DNA of 64,000 nucleotides from Pseudomonas mendocina (GTDB lineage: Bacteria; Pseudomonadota; Gammaproteobacteria; Pseudomonadales; Pseudomonadaceae), in contig NZ_CP027657.1 in NCBI RefSeq assembly GCF_003008615.1, positions 1,488,001-1,552,000 of the forward strand. The letters run 5' to 3'. A model generated the notes under the pieces. It worked only from the letters and a program-made list of their open reading frames with translations, had not been told where the DNA came from and did not search any database. The position numbers and the translations under genes were made by a program. Shown here one piece after another: positions 55,001-64,000 of the stretch (position 1 is its first letter; every line of letters begins with the position of its first letter).

Positions 55001-55301
55001 TCTGGAGCAGGTGCGTGAACTGTTGCTACAGGCCGCCCAGGAAAACTCGCGGGTGATGCGTGATCCACTGCCCAGCTCGCAACTGACCCTGTACGGCGCC
55101 AGCACCCTGACCTTCGAGCTGAAGGTGTTCGTGCGTGAACTGGGTGACCGCGGCCCGGCGACCGATGAACTCAACCGCCGTGTCGACCAACTGTTCAGCG
55201 AACATAGCATCAACATTTCCGGCGTACCGAAGATGGATATTTTCCTGCAACGCCGCGACGGCAAAGGTGAAGTGAAGATCGAAGCCGAACCGGAACAATG
55301 A
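52011..55301 (+). CDS. Large MscS-family mechanosensitive channel (MscK/KefA-like)
   Basis: A 1096-residue protein. A signal peptide (cleavage near LHA, about 21) is followed by a long coiled-coil-rich periplasmic part (to about 480, many LxxLxxE/Q repeats), then about ten membrane segments, then the MscS pore helix and beta domain near the C-terminus: [33 protein letters not shown] is the diagnostic MscS pore/upper-vestibule segment. It is of MscK/YjeP size. It probably releases solutes on osmotic down-shock. The start lies in a weak ribosome-site context, so a slightly different start is possible. The gene stands alone, with selO 88 bases downstream. Confidence 0.9.
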   Translation: [1096 protein letters not shown]

Positions 55302-55356
55302 GCCGCGCGCTCTCGAAAGAGGGAACTCGCGGCTGGCGGCCCCGGCCTATTCCTAG

Positions 55357-56853
<1,497 letters not shown>

Positions 56854-57043
56854 GGGCTGCTGTATAGGGCTTAGGTTCGATCCGCCAAAGTCAGAGTGCC
56901 GACGCACTCGAAACCTATCAGTAAAACCGAAAAGGCATATCGATCTGCCCAAACGTTCTTAGACGGCATAAGAAAAGCCGATTATCTTCGCCCTCCTGCT
57001 TATTCCAGCCTGTTCTACCACCGACTGTCAGGCCTGCTTTTTA

Positions 57044-58024
57044 ATGAAAATCCGCGATCTCGACCTCAGCCAGAGCCCGGTCAACTCCGAACACCAGGCG
57101 CTGGGGTTGCCCCCTGTAGAAGATTACGTCAGCCACCCCGATAACCATCCTGTCCTGCGCGCCGCCATGTGGTTCGCCGTGGCAACGCTGGTCAGTCTGC
57201 TGCTGTTTCTCGCCTGGCGCCTGTTCTTCGGCGACCACGACGGTGTCACCGGCATGCAGATCGTCGAGGACACGCTGTCCAGCCCGGTATTCTGGAGCGC
57301 GGTCGCCGTAGGCTTCTTCGCGCAGATGATCGATGGTGCGCTGGGCATGGCCTACGGCATCACCGCGACGACCTTTCTGCTGGGAGCAGGCGCGTCGCCC
57401 GCTGCGGCCAGTGCCAGCGTGCATATCGCCGAAGTGTTCACCACCGGTCTGTCGGGTATCTCCCACGTCAAGCTGGGTAACGTGCGCAAGGCGCTGTTCC
57501 TGCGCTTGCTGCTGCCCGGCATCATCGGTGCCGTACTCGGTGCGATCCTGGTCACCCAGGTCGATGGTGAAGTGTTCAAGCCATTCATTTCCGCTTACCT
57601 GCTGTTGATGGGCCTGTACATCCTGAGCAAGGCCTACCGTCAGCGCATACTCAAGACCCGAGAGCCGAAGCACGTGGCCAAGCTGGCCGTATTTGGTGGT
57701 TTCGTCGATGCCGCCGGCGGCGGCGGCTGGGGCCCGGTGGTCACCACCAGCCTGCTGGGCTCGGGATCGGATCCACGCACCACCATCGGCTCGGTCAACT
57801 TCGCCGAGTTCTTCCTGACCATCGCCAGCGCCACCTCCTTCATCCTGCTGGCAGGTGATCCGGGTACCTGGATGCTGGTGGCTGGCCTGGTCTTCGGCGG
57901 CATGTTCGCTGCACCGTTCGCCGCGCTGCTGTGCAAGAAACTCTCGGCCAAGACCCTGCTGACCATCGTCGGCTGCCTGATCACCCTGATCAGCGCCTAC
58001 AACCTGTACAAGGCGCTGGCATAA
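57044..58024 (+). CDS. TSUP family permease (sulfite/organosulfur exporter type)
   Basis: A 326-residue membrane protein with eight or nine hydrophobic segments; FAQMIDGALGMAYGITATTFLLGAGASPAAASASVHIAEVFTTG is the first TauE/SafE repeat and FVDAAGGGGWGPVVTTSLL the second (PF01925). A 45-residue soluble N-terminus precedes the first segment. TSUP proteins transport sulfite, sulfoacetate or similar anions; direct placement beside metY (homocysteine synthase, which uses sulfide) points to sulfur metabolism. In the 190 bases upstream no clear feature was found. Confidence 0.87.
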   Translation: MKIRDLDLSQSPVNSEHQALGLPPVEDYVSHPDNHPVLRAAMWFAVATLVSLLLFLAWRLFFGDHDGVTGMQIVEDTLSSPVFWSAVAVGFFAQMIDGALGMAYGITATTFLLGAGASPAAASASVHIAEVFTTGLSGISHVKLGNVRKALFLRLLLPGIIGAVLGAILVTQVDGEVFKPFISAYLLLMGLYILSKAYRQRILKTREPKHVAKLAVFGGFVDAAGGGGWGPVVTTSLLGSGSDPRTTIGSVNFAEFFLTIASATSFILLAGDPGTWMLVAGLVFGGMFAAPFAALLCKKLSAKTLLTIVGCLITLISAYNLYKALA

Positions 58025-58139
58025 GCTTCTAACGCTTCGATCTAGGCCAAGGCCCGTTTCATTGCTCCAGCGCATTGACCGGGCCTTGCTGCATTCTCCA
58101 TGCTGCGATCCTTTGAATCTGCCCAGAAGGAACGCGCGC

Positions 58140-59417
58140 ATGAAATTGGAAACATTGGCCATTCACGCTGGCTACGACCCGGATCCCACCACCAAGGCCG
58201 TGGCGGTGCCGATCTACCAGACCAGCTCCTTCGCCTTCGATGACACCCAGCACGGCGCCGATCTGTTCGACCTCAAGGTGGCCGGCAACATCTATTCACG
58301 CATCATGAACCCGACCAACGCCGTGCTCGAGGAACGCGTGGCGGCGCTGGAAGGTGGCGTCGGCGCCCTGGCTGTGGCATCCGGCATGGCCGCCATCACC
58401 TATGCAATCCAGACCGTGGCCGAAGCTGGCGACAACATCGTCTCGGTGGCCAAGCTCTACGGCGGCACCTACAACCTGCTGGCCCACACCCTGCCGCGTT
58501 TCGGTATCCAGACCCGCTTCGCCCCGCACGATGATATCGCCGCGCTGGAGGCGCTGATCGACGAGCGCACCAAGGCGGTGTTCTGCGAATCCATCGGCAA
58601 CCCGGCCGGCAATATCGTCGACCTCAAGGCTCTGGCCGACGCCGCGCACCGCCATGGCGTGCCGCTGATCGTCGACAACACCGTGGCCACGCCGATCCTC
58701 TGCCGCCCCTTCGAACATGGCGCGGACATCGTCGTGCACTCGCTGACCAAGTACATCGGCGGTCATGGCACCAGCATCGGCGGCATCGTGGTCGATTCAG
58801 GCCAGTTCCCCTGGGCCGACAACAAGGCGCGCTTCCCGCTGCTCAACACTCCGGATCCGTCCTACCACGGCGTCACCTACACCGAAGCCTTCGGCCCCGC
58901 TGCCTTCATCGGCCGCTGCCGCGTAGTTCCGCTGCGCAACACCGGCGCAGCGCTGTCGCCGTTCAACGCCTTCCTCATCCTGCAAGGCCTGGAAACCCTG
59001 GCCCTGCGCATGGAGCGGCACACCGAGAACGCCCTGAAGGTCGCGCAGTACCTGCAAAGCCACCCGCAAGTGGCCTGGGTCAAATACGCCGGCCTGGTCG
59101 ATCACCCCGAGCACGAACTGGCCCAGCGCTACTTCGGCGGCAAGCCGGCGGCGATCCTGTCCTTCGGCATTCAGGGCGGTCAGGAAGCTGGCGCACGCTT
59201 CATCGATGCGCTGCAACTGGTGGTACGTCTGGTCAACATCGGCGATGCCAAGTCGCTGGCCTGCCATCCGGCGTCCACCACGCACCGCCAGCTCAGCGAC
59301 GAGGAATTGCAGAAGGCCGGCGTGCCGCGCGACATGGTGCGCCTGTCCATCGGCATCGAGCATATCGACGATATCCTCGCCGACCTGAGCCAGGCACTCG
59401 ACGCCTCGCGCGGCTGA
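58140..59417 (+). CDS. metY: O-acetylhomoserine/O-succinylhomoserine sulfhydrylase
   Basis: A 425-residue PLP enzyme, same length as P. aeruginosa Met[27 protein letters not shown] is the opening, [17 protein letters not shown] contains the PLP lysine, and [18 protein letters not shown] ending is present. It makes homocysteine from O-acetylhomoserine and sulfide, the transsulfhydrylation route to methionine. The AAGG site lies 11 bases before the ATG. The 3' end runs into a 15-bp inverted repeat that also controls trxC (listed separately). Confidence 0.95.
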   Translation: MKLETLAIHAGYDPDPTTKAVAVPIYQTSSFAFDDTQHGADLFDLKVAGNIYSRIMNPTNAVLEERVAALEGGVGALAVASGMAAITYAIQTVAEAGDNIVSVAKLYGGTYNLLAHTLPRFGIQTRFAPHDDIAALEALIDERTKAVFCESIGNPAGNIVDLKALADAAHRHGVPLIVDNTVATPILCRPFEHGADIVVHSLTKYIGGHGTSIGGIVVDSGQFPWADNKARFPLLNTPDPSYHGVTYTEAFGPAAFIGRCRVVPLRNTGAALSPFNAFLILQGLETLALRMERHTENALKVAQYLQSHPQVAWVKYAGLVDHPEHELAQRYFGGKPAAILSFGIQGGQEAGARFIDALQLVVRLVNIGDAKSLACHPASTTHRQLSDEELQKAGVPRDMVRLSIGIEHIDDILADLSQALDASRG

Positions 59418-59429
59418 GCTTGAAAAAAC

Positions 59430-59475
59430 CATCGTCGGCTCCAGATAGTGACTACCGACACTGGAGCCGACGATG
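59430..59475 (+). promoter_or_regulatory. Perfect 15-bp inverted repeat covering the trxC start
   Basis: CATCGTCGGCTCCAG (59430-59444) is exactly complementary to CTGGAGCCGACGATG (59461-59475), with a 16-base loop. The right arm contains the GGAG ribosome site (59463-59466) and the ATG of trxC (59473-59475). The mRNA would hide both. The left arm begins 13 bases after the metY stop, near the reach of a terminating ribosome. Confidence 0.9.
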
Positions 59476-59907
59476 AGTGACTCTCTGCTGATTCCCTGCC
59501 CGCACTGCAACGGGCTCAACCGCATTCCCGCCGAACGCCTGGGCGATGCCCCACGCTGTGGCCGCTGCAAGAGCGAGGTGCTGCCTGGCGCGCCGATCAC
59601 TCTCACGCAAGCCAACTTCCCCAGCCAGCTCAAGGGCGACCTGCCGTTGTTGGTGGATGTATGGGCCAGTTGGTGCGGCCCCTGCCAGGCCTTCGCACCG
59701 ACCTTCCAGCAAGCTGCCGCACAACTGCAAGGGCGCTGCCGACTGGGCAAACTGGACAGCGAGGCCAACCCGAACCTTTCCGCACAACTGGGCATCCGCT
59801 CCATTCCCAGCCTGATTCTGTTCAAAGGCGGCGTCGAAGTCGCACGCCAGAGCGGTGCCATGCCACTGCCACAACTGCAGGCCTGGCTGCGCGGGCAGGG
59901 TATCTAG
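59473..59907 (+). CDS. trxC: Thioredoxin 2 with N-terminal zinc ribbon
   Basis: A 144-residue protein. The N-terminal 35 residues form a zinc ribbon with Cys9, Cys12, Cys29 and Cys32 (CPHC and CGRC); the thioredoxin domain follows with WASWCGPCQ (Cys68 and Cys71) and the cis-proline SIPSLILFK. This is the TrxC type, in E. coli induced by OxyR, reducing disulfides in the cytoplasm and feeding MsrA and other reductases. Its start codon lies inside a perfect hairpin described above. Downstream is a REP-like doublet. Confidence 0.95.
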   Translation: MSDSLLIPCPHCNGLNRIPAERLGDAPRCGRCKSEVLPGAPITLTQANFPSQLKGDLPLLVDVWASWCGPCQAFAPTFQQAAAQLQGRCRLGKLDSEANPNLSAQLGIRSIPSLILFKGGVEVARQSGAMPLPQLQAWLRGQGI

Positions 59908-59916
59908 AGCGCTTCT

Positions 59917-59980
59917 GTAGCCCGGATGCAATCCGGGGAAACCGGGGTTCCAGCCATTCCCGGATTGCATCCGGGCTACG
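59917..59980. repeat. Extragenic palindrome pair (REP-like doublet)
   Basis: GTAGCCCGGATGCAATCCGGG starts ten bases after trxC and its near mirror, CCCGGATTGCATCCGGGCTAC, ends the unit, 20 bases apart. It is the second copy of the doublet at 45599 and probably marks the end of the trxC transcript. Confidence 0.9.
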
Positions 59981-60080
59981 CCGCCTGAGCGTTTCAGTCA
60001 GTCACGGCGGTCACTACGGTCAATTGCACGGCAACGAGCAACTCTTAGTCTGGCGTAACACCCGATCAAGGAGTCCCGCC

Positions 60081-60524
60081 ATGCCGCTACCAGTGGAAAT
60101 CGCCCGCCAACTCACCGAGGAACAGATCGCCTTCGTCAAACGCAGCGGCCTCAAGGCCGAGGTGCTGGAGCCTGGTTTCGTACGCCTGCGCATGCCGCTG
60201 CAAGGCAACCAGAACCATATCGGCAGCATGTACGCCGGCGCCTTGTTCACCCTGGCGGAAATTCCGGGTGGCGCCTTGTTCCTGACCAGCTTCGATGCGC
60301 AACGCTTCTATCCCATCATCAAGGAAATGAACCTGCGTTTTCGTCGCCCCGCCACGGGCGACATCCAGGTCGAAGCGCGCCTGTCCCCCGAGGAAATCGC
60401 TCGCCTGGAAGAACAAGCGAACCAGCAGGGCAAGGCCGAGTACCTGCTGGAACTGCAACTGACCGACGGCAGCGGCGAAGTGGTCGCAGAAAGTCGCGGC
60501 CATTACCAATTGCGTTTACGCTGA
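60081..60524 (+). CDS. Hotdog-fold thioesterase-like protein (DUF4442 type)
   Basis: A 147-residue protein read from the ATG at 60081 with AAGGAG upstream. HIGSMYAGALFTLAEIPGGALFLTSFD is the long central helix of a hotdog domain, and MNLRFRRPATGDIQVEARLS the following strands, as in the YiiD-C/PaaI-like group. It probably hydrolyses an acyl-CoA or acyl-carrier thioester; no substrate can be named. It stands between trxC and the universal stress gene, 122 bases before the latter. Confidence 0.78.
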   Translation: MPLPVEIARQLTEEQIAFVKRSGLKAEVLEPGFVRLRMPLQGNQNHIGSMYAGALFTLAEIPGGALFLTSFDAQRFYPIIKEMNLRFRRPATGDIQVEARLSPEEIARLEEQANQQGKAEYLLELQLTDGSGEVVAESRGHYQLRLR

Positions 60525-60646
60525 ATGGCGCCGCTGCCTGCATTCCCTATCGGTAACAGTCTCTGACCTTGCCACAAGTCAAAAGAGCGGCTATCTGAAC
60601 AGGCACAATAAAATTGCCGAGGGGTATCGGCAGGAGAGCCGTCACC

Positions 60647-61444
60647 ATGTTCAAGCACATTCTCATCGCCCATGACCTGCGCGACACCGCTGACATGGCG
60701 CTGTGCCGCGCCACCCAGCTGGCCCAGCAGCACAACGCCCGCCTGACCATCCTCCATGTCCTCGATCCGAGCCAGAACAGCGACCAGCACGAGAAAGCGC
60801 GCCAGGCGCTGGATCGCAGCCTGACCCAGTACGCGCCGCCCGGCACCGAACTGCGCATGCTCAGCGGCAAACCGTCCGAGGTGGTGCTGCAACAGGTTCA
60901 GGACAGCGGTTGCGATTTGCTGGTACTGGGCGGGCACCACAAGCGCCACGATTTCTTCTCCGGCACCAGCCTCGACCGTATCGCCCGTCGCTGCACCGTG
61001 CCGCTGCTGCTGGTCGCACGCAACGACTTCCAACCGTACCAGCGGGCCTTGGCCGCCATCGATTTTTCCCTGTGCGCCTGCAGTGCGCTCGGCCAGGCGT
61101 ATCAACTGCTGCCTGGCAATGCCGAGCTGCACGCCCTGCATGTATTCGAACCGGACAAGGGCACACCGCAGCAGGTCGAACTGCAGTTGCAGACCCAGCA
61201 AGGCCTGATCGATCAGCTACTGCACGACGAAGCGCAGAAGCTTCCGGCCAGCGGCCCGAAACTGAGCCATGAAGTGCTGCAAGGCGGCATCCTGCGCAGC
61301 CTGCAGGAGCAAATCAAGACACGTCGTGGTGAACTGCTGGTACTCGGTAGCCACGGCCGCAGCGCCTTCTCCCAGGCGCTACTGGGCAGCCTGGCGCAGC
61401 ACTTCCTGCACAAGGCGCCATGCGACGTGTTCGTGGTGCGCTAA
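60647..61444 (+). CDS. Universal stress protein with two UspA domains
   Basis: A 265-residue protein read from the ATG at 60647 with GGAG upstream. Two UspA domains in tandem: MFKHILIAHDLRD starts the first, which has LLVLGGHHKRHDFFSGT with the ATP-binding G-x2-G-x9-G[ST] pattern, and YQRALAAIDFS starts the second, with LLVLGSHGRSAFSQALLGS. It resembles the PAO1 protein at this position and likely binds ATP and supports survival in stress. It stands alone. Confidence 0.9.
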   Translation: MFKHILIAHDLRDTADMALCRATQLAQQHNARLTILHVLDPSQNSDQHEKARQALDRSLTQYAPPGTELRMLSGKPSEVVLQQVQDSGCDLLVLGGHHKRHDFFSGTSLDRIARRCTVPLLLVARNDFQPYQRALAAIDFSLCACSALGQAYQLLPGNAELHALHVFEPDKGTPQQVELQLQTQQGLIDQLLHDEAQKLPASGPKLSHEVLQGGILRSLQEQIKTRRGELLVLGSHGRSAFSQALLGSLAQHFLHKAPCDVFVVR

Positions 61445-61683
61445 TCAGCGCCGTCAGATCACCGCCACCGAACACCTCATTACTCTCACTCAGGACGGCC
61501 CATCGGCCGCCCTGTACATTGCGGCAACAAGCCCGCCTGCTAACCAGAGACCTGGAAGCTCCATGGCCGGCATCCAGGCGCCTATTCGATGCCTGGGCAC
61601 GGCAGCGAAGATTCCAATTCGCCATCACCCTTGTAGAATCGCCCCGCCTAAGGGCCAAACCGATGCATACAAGGAGTAGTTCT

Positions 61684-62325
61684 ATGAGTATGGAAAAGAC
61701 CTTCAGGCTGGCCGCCGTTACCTTCCTGCTAGCGCTTTGCGTTGGCTGCGCAACGAGCCGTTCAGAGATCGATGTGAAGGTTCCTCCGCTGGAGTTTGCC
61801 GGTAAACCTGAAGCCGGCAACGGCAAGAAGGTGTACATCAGCGCAGTCGATGAACGCGTTTTCGAAATCAAGCCGAGCCAGGCCGACATTCCGTCGCTGA
61901 AGAATGCGGAAACCGCTGATCGCTCGATCACCGAGCGGGCCTTTGGCCGTAAGAGAAATGGCTATGGCAAAGCGCTCGGAGACGTTTTGCTGCCCTCTGG
62001 CCGCACCGTGTCTGCCCTGGTCGAAGAGTCCGTGGCCTCTGCCTACCGGCAAGCCGGCTATGACGTGGTGACAGCACCCAACGCCGCCGGCGCTACCGAG
62101 GTGAAGGTTCGCGTCAAGGAGTTCTGGTCATGGTTTTCGCCCGGCTTCTTCTATGTGACGGTCAACAACAAGTCGCGCCTGAACATCGAAGCTGCTGGCC
62201 AACCGAACATGGAGATCGTCACGCTGAAAAGCGATGGCATGCAAGCCGTTACCGATAGCGACTGGAAAGCCATCACCGAAGCCGGCCTACGGGAAATCGC
62301 TCAGGAAGCCGCCAACAAACTCTGA
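61684..62325 (+). CDS. YajG-like putative lipoprotein of unknown function
   Basis: A 213-residue protein read from the ATG at 61684 with AAGGAG seven bases before; an ATG at 61690 is an alternative. The signal peptide ends LALCVGCATS, so lipid attachment at the second Cys is likely, with a slightly unusual lipobox. The mature part (KKVYISAVDERVFEIKPS, then VSALVEESVASAYRQAGYDVV) resembles the YajG-like alpha/beta lipoprotein fold. There is no equivalent at this spot in PAO1 as I recall. A strong hairpin terminator follows. Confidence 0.78.
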   Translation: MSMEKTFRLAAVTFLLALCVGCATSRSEIDVKVPPLEFAGKPEAGNGKKVYISAVDERVFEIKPSQADIPSLKNAETADRSITERAFGRKRNGYGKALGDVLLPSGRTVSALVEESVASAYRQAGYDVVTAPNAAGATEVKVRVKEFWSWFSPGFFYVTVNNKSRLNIEAAGQPNMEIVTLKSDGMQAVTDSDWKAITEAGLREIAQEAANKL

Positions 62326-62340
62326 CGCGTCAACTGAAGC

Positions 62341-62371
62341 AAGAACGCCCCGACATCATCGGGGCGTTCTT
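62341..62371. terminator. Bidirectional terminator
   Basis: A 13-bp perfect stem, AAGAACGCCCCGA / TCGGGGCGTTCTT with a 5-base loop, follows the lipoprotein gene by 15 bases. A T-rich tail (TGTTTGG) is modest. It also faces the converging ParA-like gene. Confidence 0.88.
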
Positions 62372-62417
62372 GTTTGGCAAGAGCTGAAAGCTTGCATCCA
62401 GGCTGCCCAGGCTGGTC

Positions 62418-63191
62418 TCAATCAGCAGCGTTCAGCAGATCGTGCAGCTCAACGAACTGCTGCGTTAGCTTGTGCCGTGCATCCAGATAGATCAGCGGCG
62501 TGCACACCTGGTGCGACTCACGCATCTTCACCGAACTCATCAGATTCACCGGCAGCACCGGCAATCCTTCGGCGACCAGCTCATCCAGCAGTTGCTGCGG
62601 CAAGGTGGCGCGCGGTTGGAACTGGTTGACCACGATACCTTCCACCTCCAGGCCATCGTTGTGGTCTTCCTTCAATTCTTCGATCTCGGCCAGCAGGCCG
62701 TACAGGGCATTGCGCGAGAAGCTGTCGCAGTCGAAGGGGATCAGCACGCGATCGGCCGCGATCAAGGCCGATACCGTATAGAAATTCAGCGCAGGCGGCG
62801 TATCCAGGTAGATGTGGTCGTAGTCTTCGGCCAACTCGTCGAGCAATTTGCGCAGTTTGTTGATCTTGTGTTTCTGCTCCAGCTTCGGCTGCAGCTCGGC
62901 CAGCTCGGCCGTGGCAGTGATCACGTGCAGGTTGTCGAACGGCGTTTCGTAGATGTCCACCTTGCCCTTCTTGGCGAACGGCCCGGACGCCAGGGTCTGC
63001 TTGAAGAAATCGGCGATTCCCATGGGGATTTCCTCGCCAGTCAGACCGGTGAGGTAGTGGGTCGAGTTGGCCTGAGCATCCAGGTCGATCAACAGCGTCC
63101 GATACCCCTGGGCCGCACTCACTGCCGCAAGATTGCAGGCGATGCTGGACTTGCCCACGCCCCCCTTCTGGTTGAACACCACACGTCGCAT
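62418..63191 (-). CDS. ParA-family ATPase, orphan
   Basis: A 257-residue protein read from the ATG at 63191 with GGGAG seven bases before it. The deviant Walker A motif is FNQKGGVGKSSIACNLA, followed by LLIDLDAQANST and, further on, IYLDTPPALNFY (Walker B). No parB lies beside it, so it may position another cargo, or act as in the PAO1 equivalent PA5028, whose cargo I do not know. It is divergent from the ketoacyl-synthase-like gene. Confidence 0.92.
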   Translation of the reverse strand: MRRVVFNQKGGVGKSSIACNLAAVSAAQGYRTLLIDLDAQANSTHYLTGLTGEEIPMGIADFFKQTLASGPFAKKGKVDIYETPFDNLHVITATAELAELQPKLEQKHKINKLRKLLDELAEDYDHIYLDTPPALNFYTVSALIAADRVLIPFDCDSFSRNALYGLLAEIEELKEDHNDGLEVEGIVVNQFQPRATLPQQLLDELVAEGLPVLPVNLMSSVKMRESHQVCTPLIYLDARHKLTQQFVELHDLLNAAD

Positions 63192-63302
63192 CGCCGGTCT
63201 CCCTGGATCTCGAATATTCCGAATTCTATGCAAAGCCCATGACAAGCACGAGACGTAGGCCACAACGCCATCATCCGCCCATCAGAAGAAGCTGCGCAAC
63301 AT

Positions 63303-63331
63303 TTGCACAGTACCGCGTGCATCTAGATAAT
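63303..63331 (+). promoter_or_regulatory. Candidate sigma-70 promoter of the ketoacyl-synthase-like gene
   Basis: TTGCAC (63303-63308) and GATAAT (63326-63331) are 17 bases apart, with a good -10 element (5 of 6) and a weaker -35 element. It lies about 100 bases before the start of the gene and would be the promoter of any operon that follows. Confidence 0.4.
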
Positions 63332-63437
63332 GCCCGACCGAATAAGTACCGGCACTATGCCATGGCACTGACTAGCGTCTCTTTCAGGCGTCTCGTCATG
63401 CCGACCTGTATGCCCGGAGTGGCGAAAGCCTCGTGCT

Positions 63438-64000
63438 ATGAATTTCCAGATCGAAGGATTGCGCGCCTGGGCCCCCGGCCTAGAGTCAGAGGATGATTGG
63501 CGTGCCTGGTGCAACGCCCCCGTGGTCGTGCCCGACGACCAACAGCAGCCGGACGTAAGTTTTCTCCCCGCCATGCAACGGCGTCGCCTCAGTCGGTTGG
63601 CGCGAATGCTGTTCCATGTCGCCTGGCCGCTGGCTGAGGGGCAAGGCCCACTGCCACTGGTATTCGCCTCACGTCATGGCGAAACCCCGCGCACGCTGGC
63701 CATCCTCAGCGAATTGGCCAAGGGTGAAGCCCTGTCGCCCACCCAGTTCAGCCTGTCGGTGCATAACGCCATCATCGGTCTGTGGTCGATCCTGCGCGAA
63801 GACAACAGCGAGATGACCGCCATGGCCGCTGCCGGCGACGGTCTGGAACAGGCCATGCTCGAAGCCAGTGGCCTGCTTGCCGAAGGCGCTCCCGCAGTGT
63901 TACTGGTTATTGCAGAAGAATTACCGCCTGACCTCTACACGCCCTATATAGATGACGTACCCTTCTCCTACGCGCTGGCTCTGCTGCTGAAACCGGGCAA
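63438..64000 (+). CDS. Ketoacyl-synthase chain-length-factor-like protein, N-terminal part
   Basis: The frame from the ATG at 63438 is open to the end of the window (187 codons) and continues outside. It reads MNFQIEGLRAWAPGLESEDD, then FLPAMQRRRLSRLARML, VFASRHGETPRTLAILSELA and LSPTQFSLSVHNAIIGLWSI: the Ketoacyl-synt_2 type (PF13723) that opens aryl-polyene and resorcinol-type clusters. It probably acts with a ketosynthase encoded next. No strong ribosome site precedes the ATG. Function inferred from family alone. Confidence 0.8.
   Translation, partial: MNFQIEGLRAWAPGLESEDDWRAWCNAPVVVPDDQQQPDVSFLPAMQRRRLSRLARMLFHVAWPLAEGQGPLPLVFASRHGETPRTLAILSELAKGEALSPTQFSLSVHNAIIGLWSILREDNSEMTAMAAAGDGLEQAMLEASGLLAEGAPAVLLVIAEELPPDLYTPYIDDVPFSYALALLLKPG

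Overview
The window is about 64 kb of GC-rich chromosome from a gamma-proteobacterium, almost certainly a Pseudomonas. Protein families and gene order match, from memory, the P. aeruginosa PAO1 run from parE/parC through hldE, msbA, the LPS core genes, ilvE, glnE, aceEF, dipA, msrA, an acyl-CoA dehydrogenase, a large MscS-type channel, selO, a TSUP permease, metY and a ParA-like ATPase. Differences from that order (dnpA and mig-14 placed between hldE and msbA, an extra GT9 gene, a different outer-core glycosyltransferase set, three lipoyl domains in AceF, RlmJ and nitronate monooxygenase genes, and a ketoacyl-synthase gene at the right edge) suggest a relative outside P. aeruginosa itself. No tRNA, rRNA, CRISPR, insertion sequence or prophage was seen.

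Layout. 1-5,080: topoisomerase IV, the end of parE and complete parC, separated by two small envelope-type genes. 5,250-8,530: a PqiC-type lipoprotein, then, convergently, two acyl-CoA dehydrogenases. 8,690-30,890: a LPS core and lipid A-core export region read leftward, with hldE (heptose precursor), dnpA and mig-14 (tolerance-linked), msbA (flippase), waaL-like ligase, a variable lower-GC block of glycosyltransferases with one opposing kinase gene, wapH, a carbamoyltransferase, a two-domain kinase, wapQ, wapP, an extra GT9, waaP, waaG, waaC and waaF. Many neighbours in this run overlap or touch, implying translational coupling. 30,950-34,880: ilvE and glnE. 35,150-39,780: aceE-aceF, divergent from glnE, with a pair of GntR-type palindromes in the intergenic region.

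39,870-45,500: a small exported protein, dipA (GAF-PAS-GGDEF-EAL), msrA, a YjfB-type small protein and an HD-GYP protein: two different cyclic-di-GMP phosphodiesterases within 5 kb. 45,700-51,720: rlmJ, a divergent LysR/MFS pair, a nitronate monooxygenase and an acyl-CoA dehydrogenase. 52,010-62,330: a large MscS-type channel, selO, TSUP permease, metY, trxC, hotdog thioesterase, universal stress protein and a lipoprotein. 62,420-64,000: a ParA-like ATPase and, divergently, the start of a ketoacyl-synthase chain-length-factor-like gene of the type that heads aryl-polyene pigment clusters.

Most interesting non-coding signals: a perfect 15-bp inverted repeat that buries the trxC ribosome binding site and start codon; two 13-bp palindromes 53 bp apart upstream of aceE; six perfect copies of a 7-bp repeat in a 700-bp gene-poor gap of the LPS region; and several families of extragenic palindromes, one present as two 40-bp near-identical copies in opposite orientation 6 kb apart.
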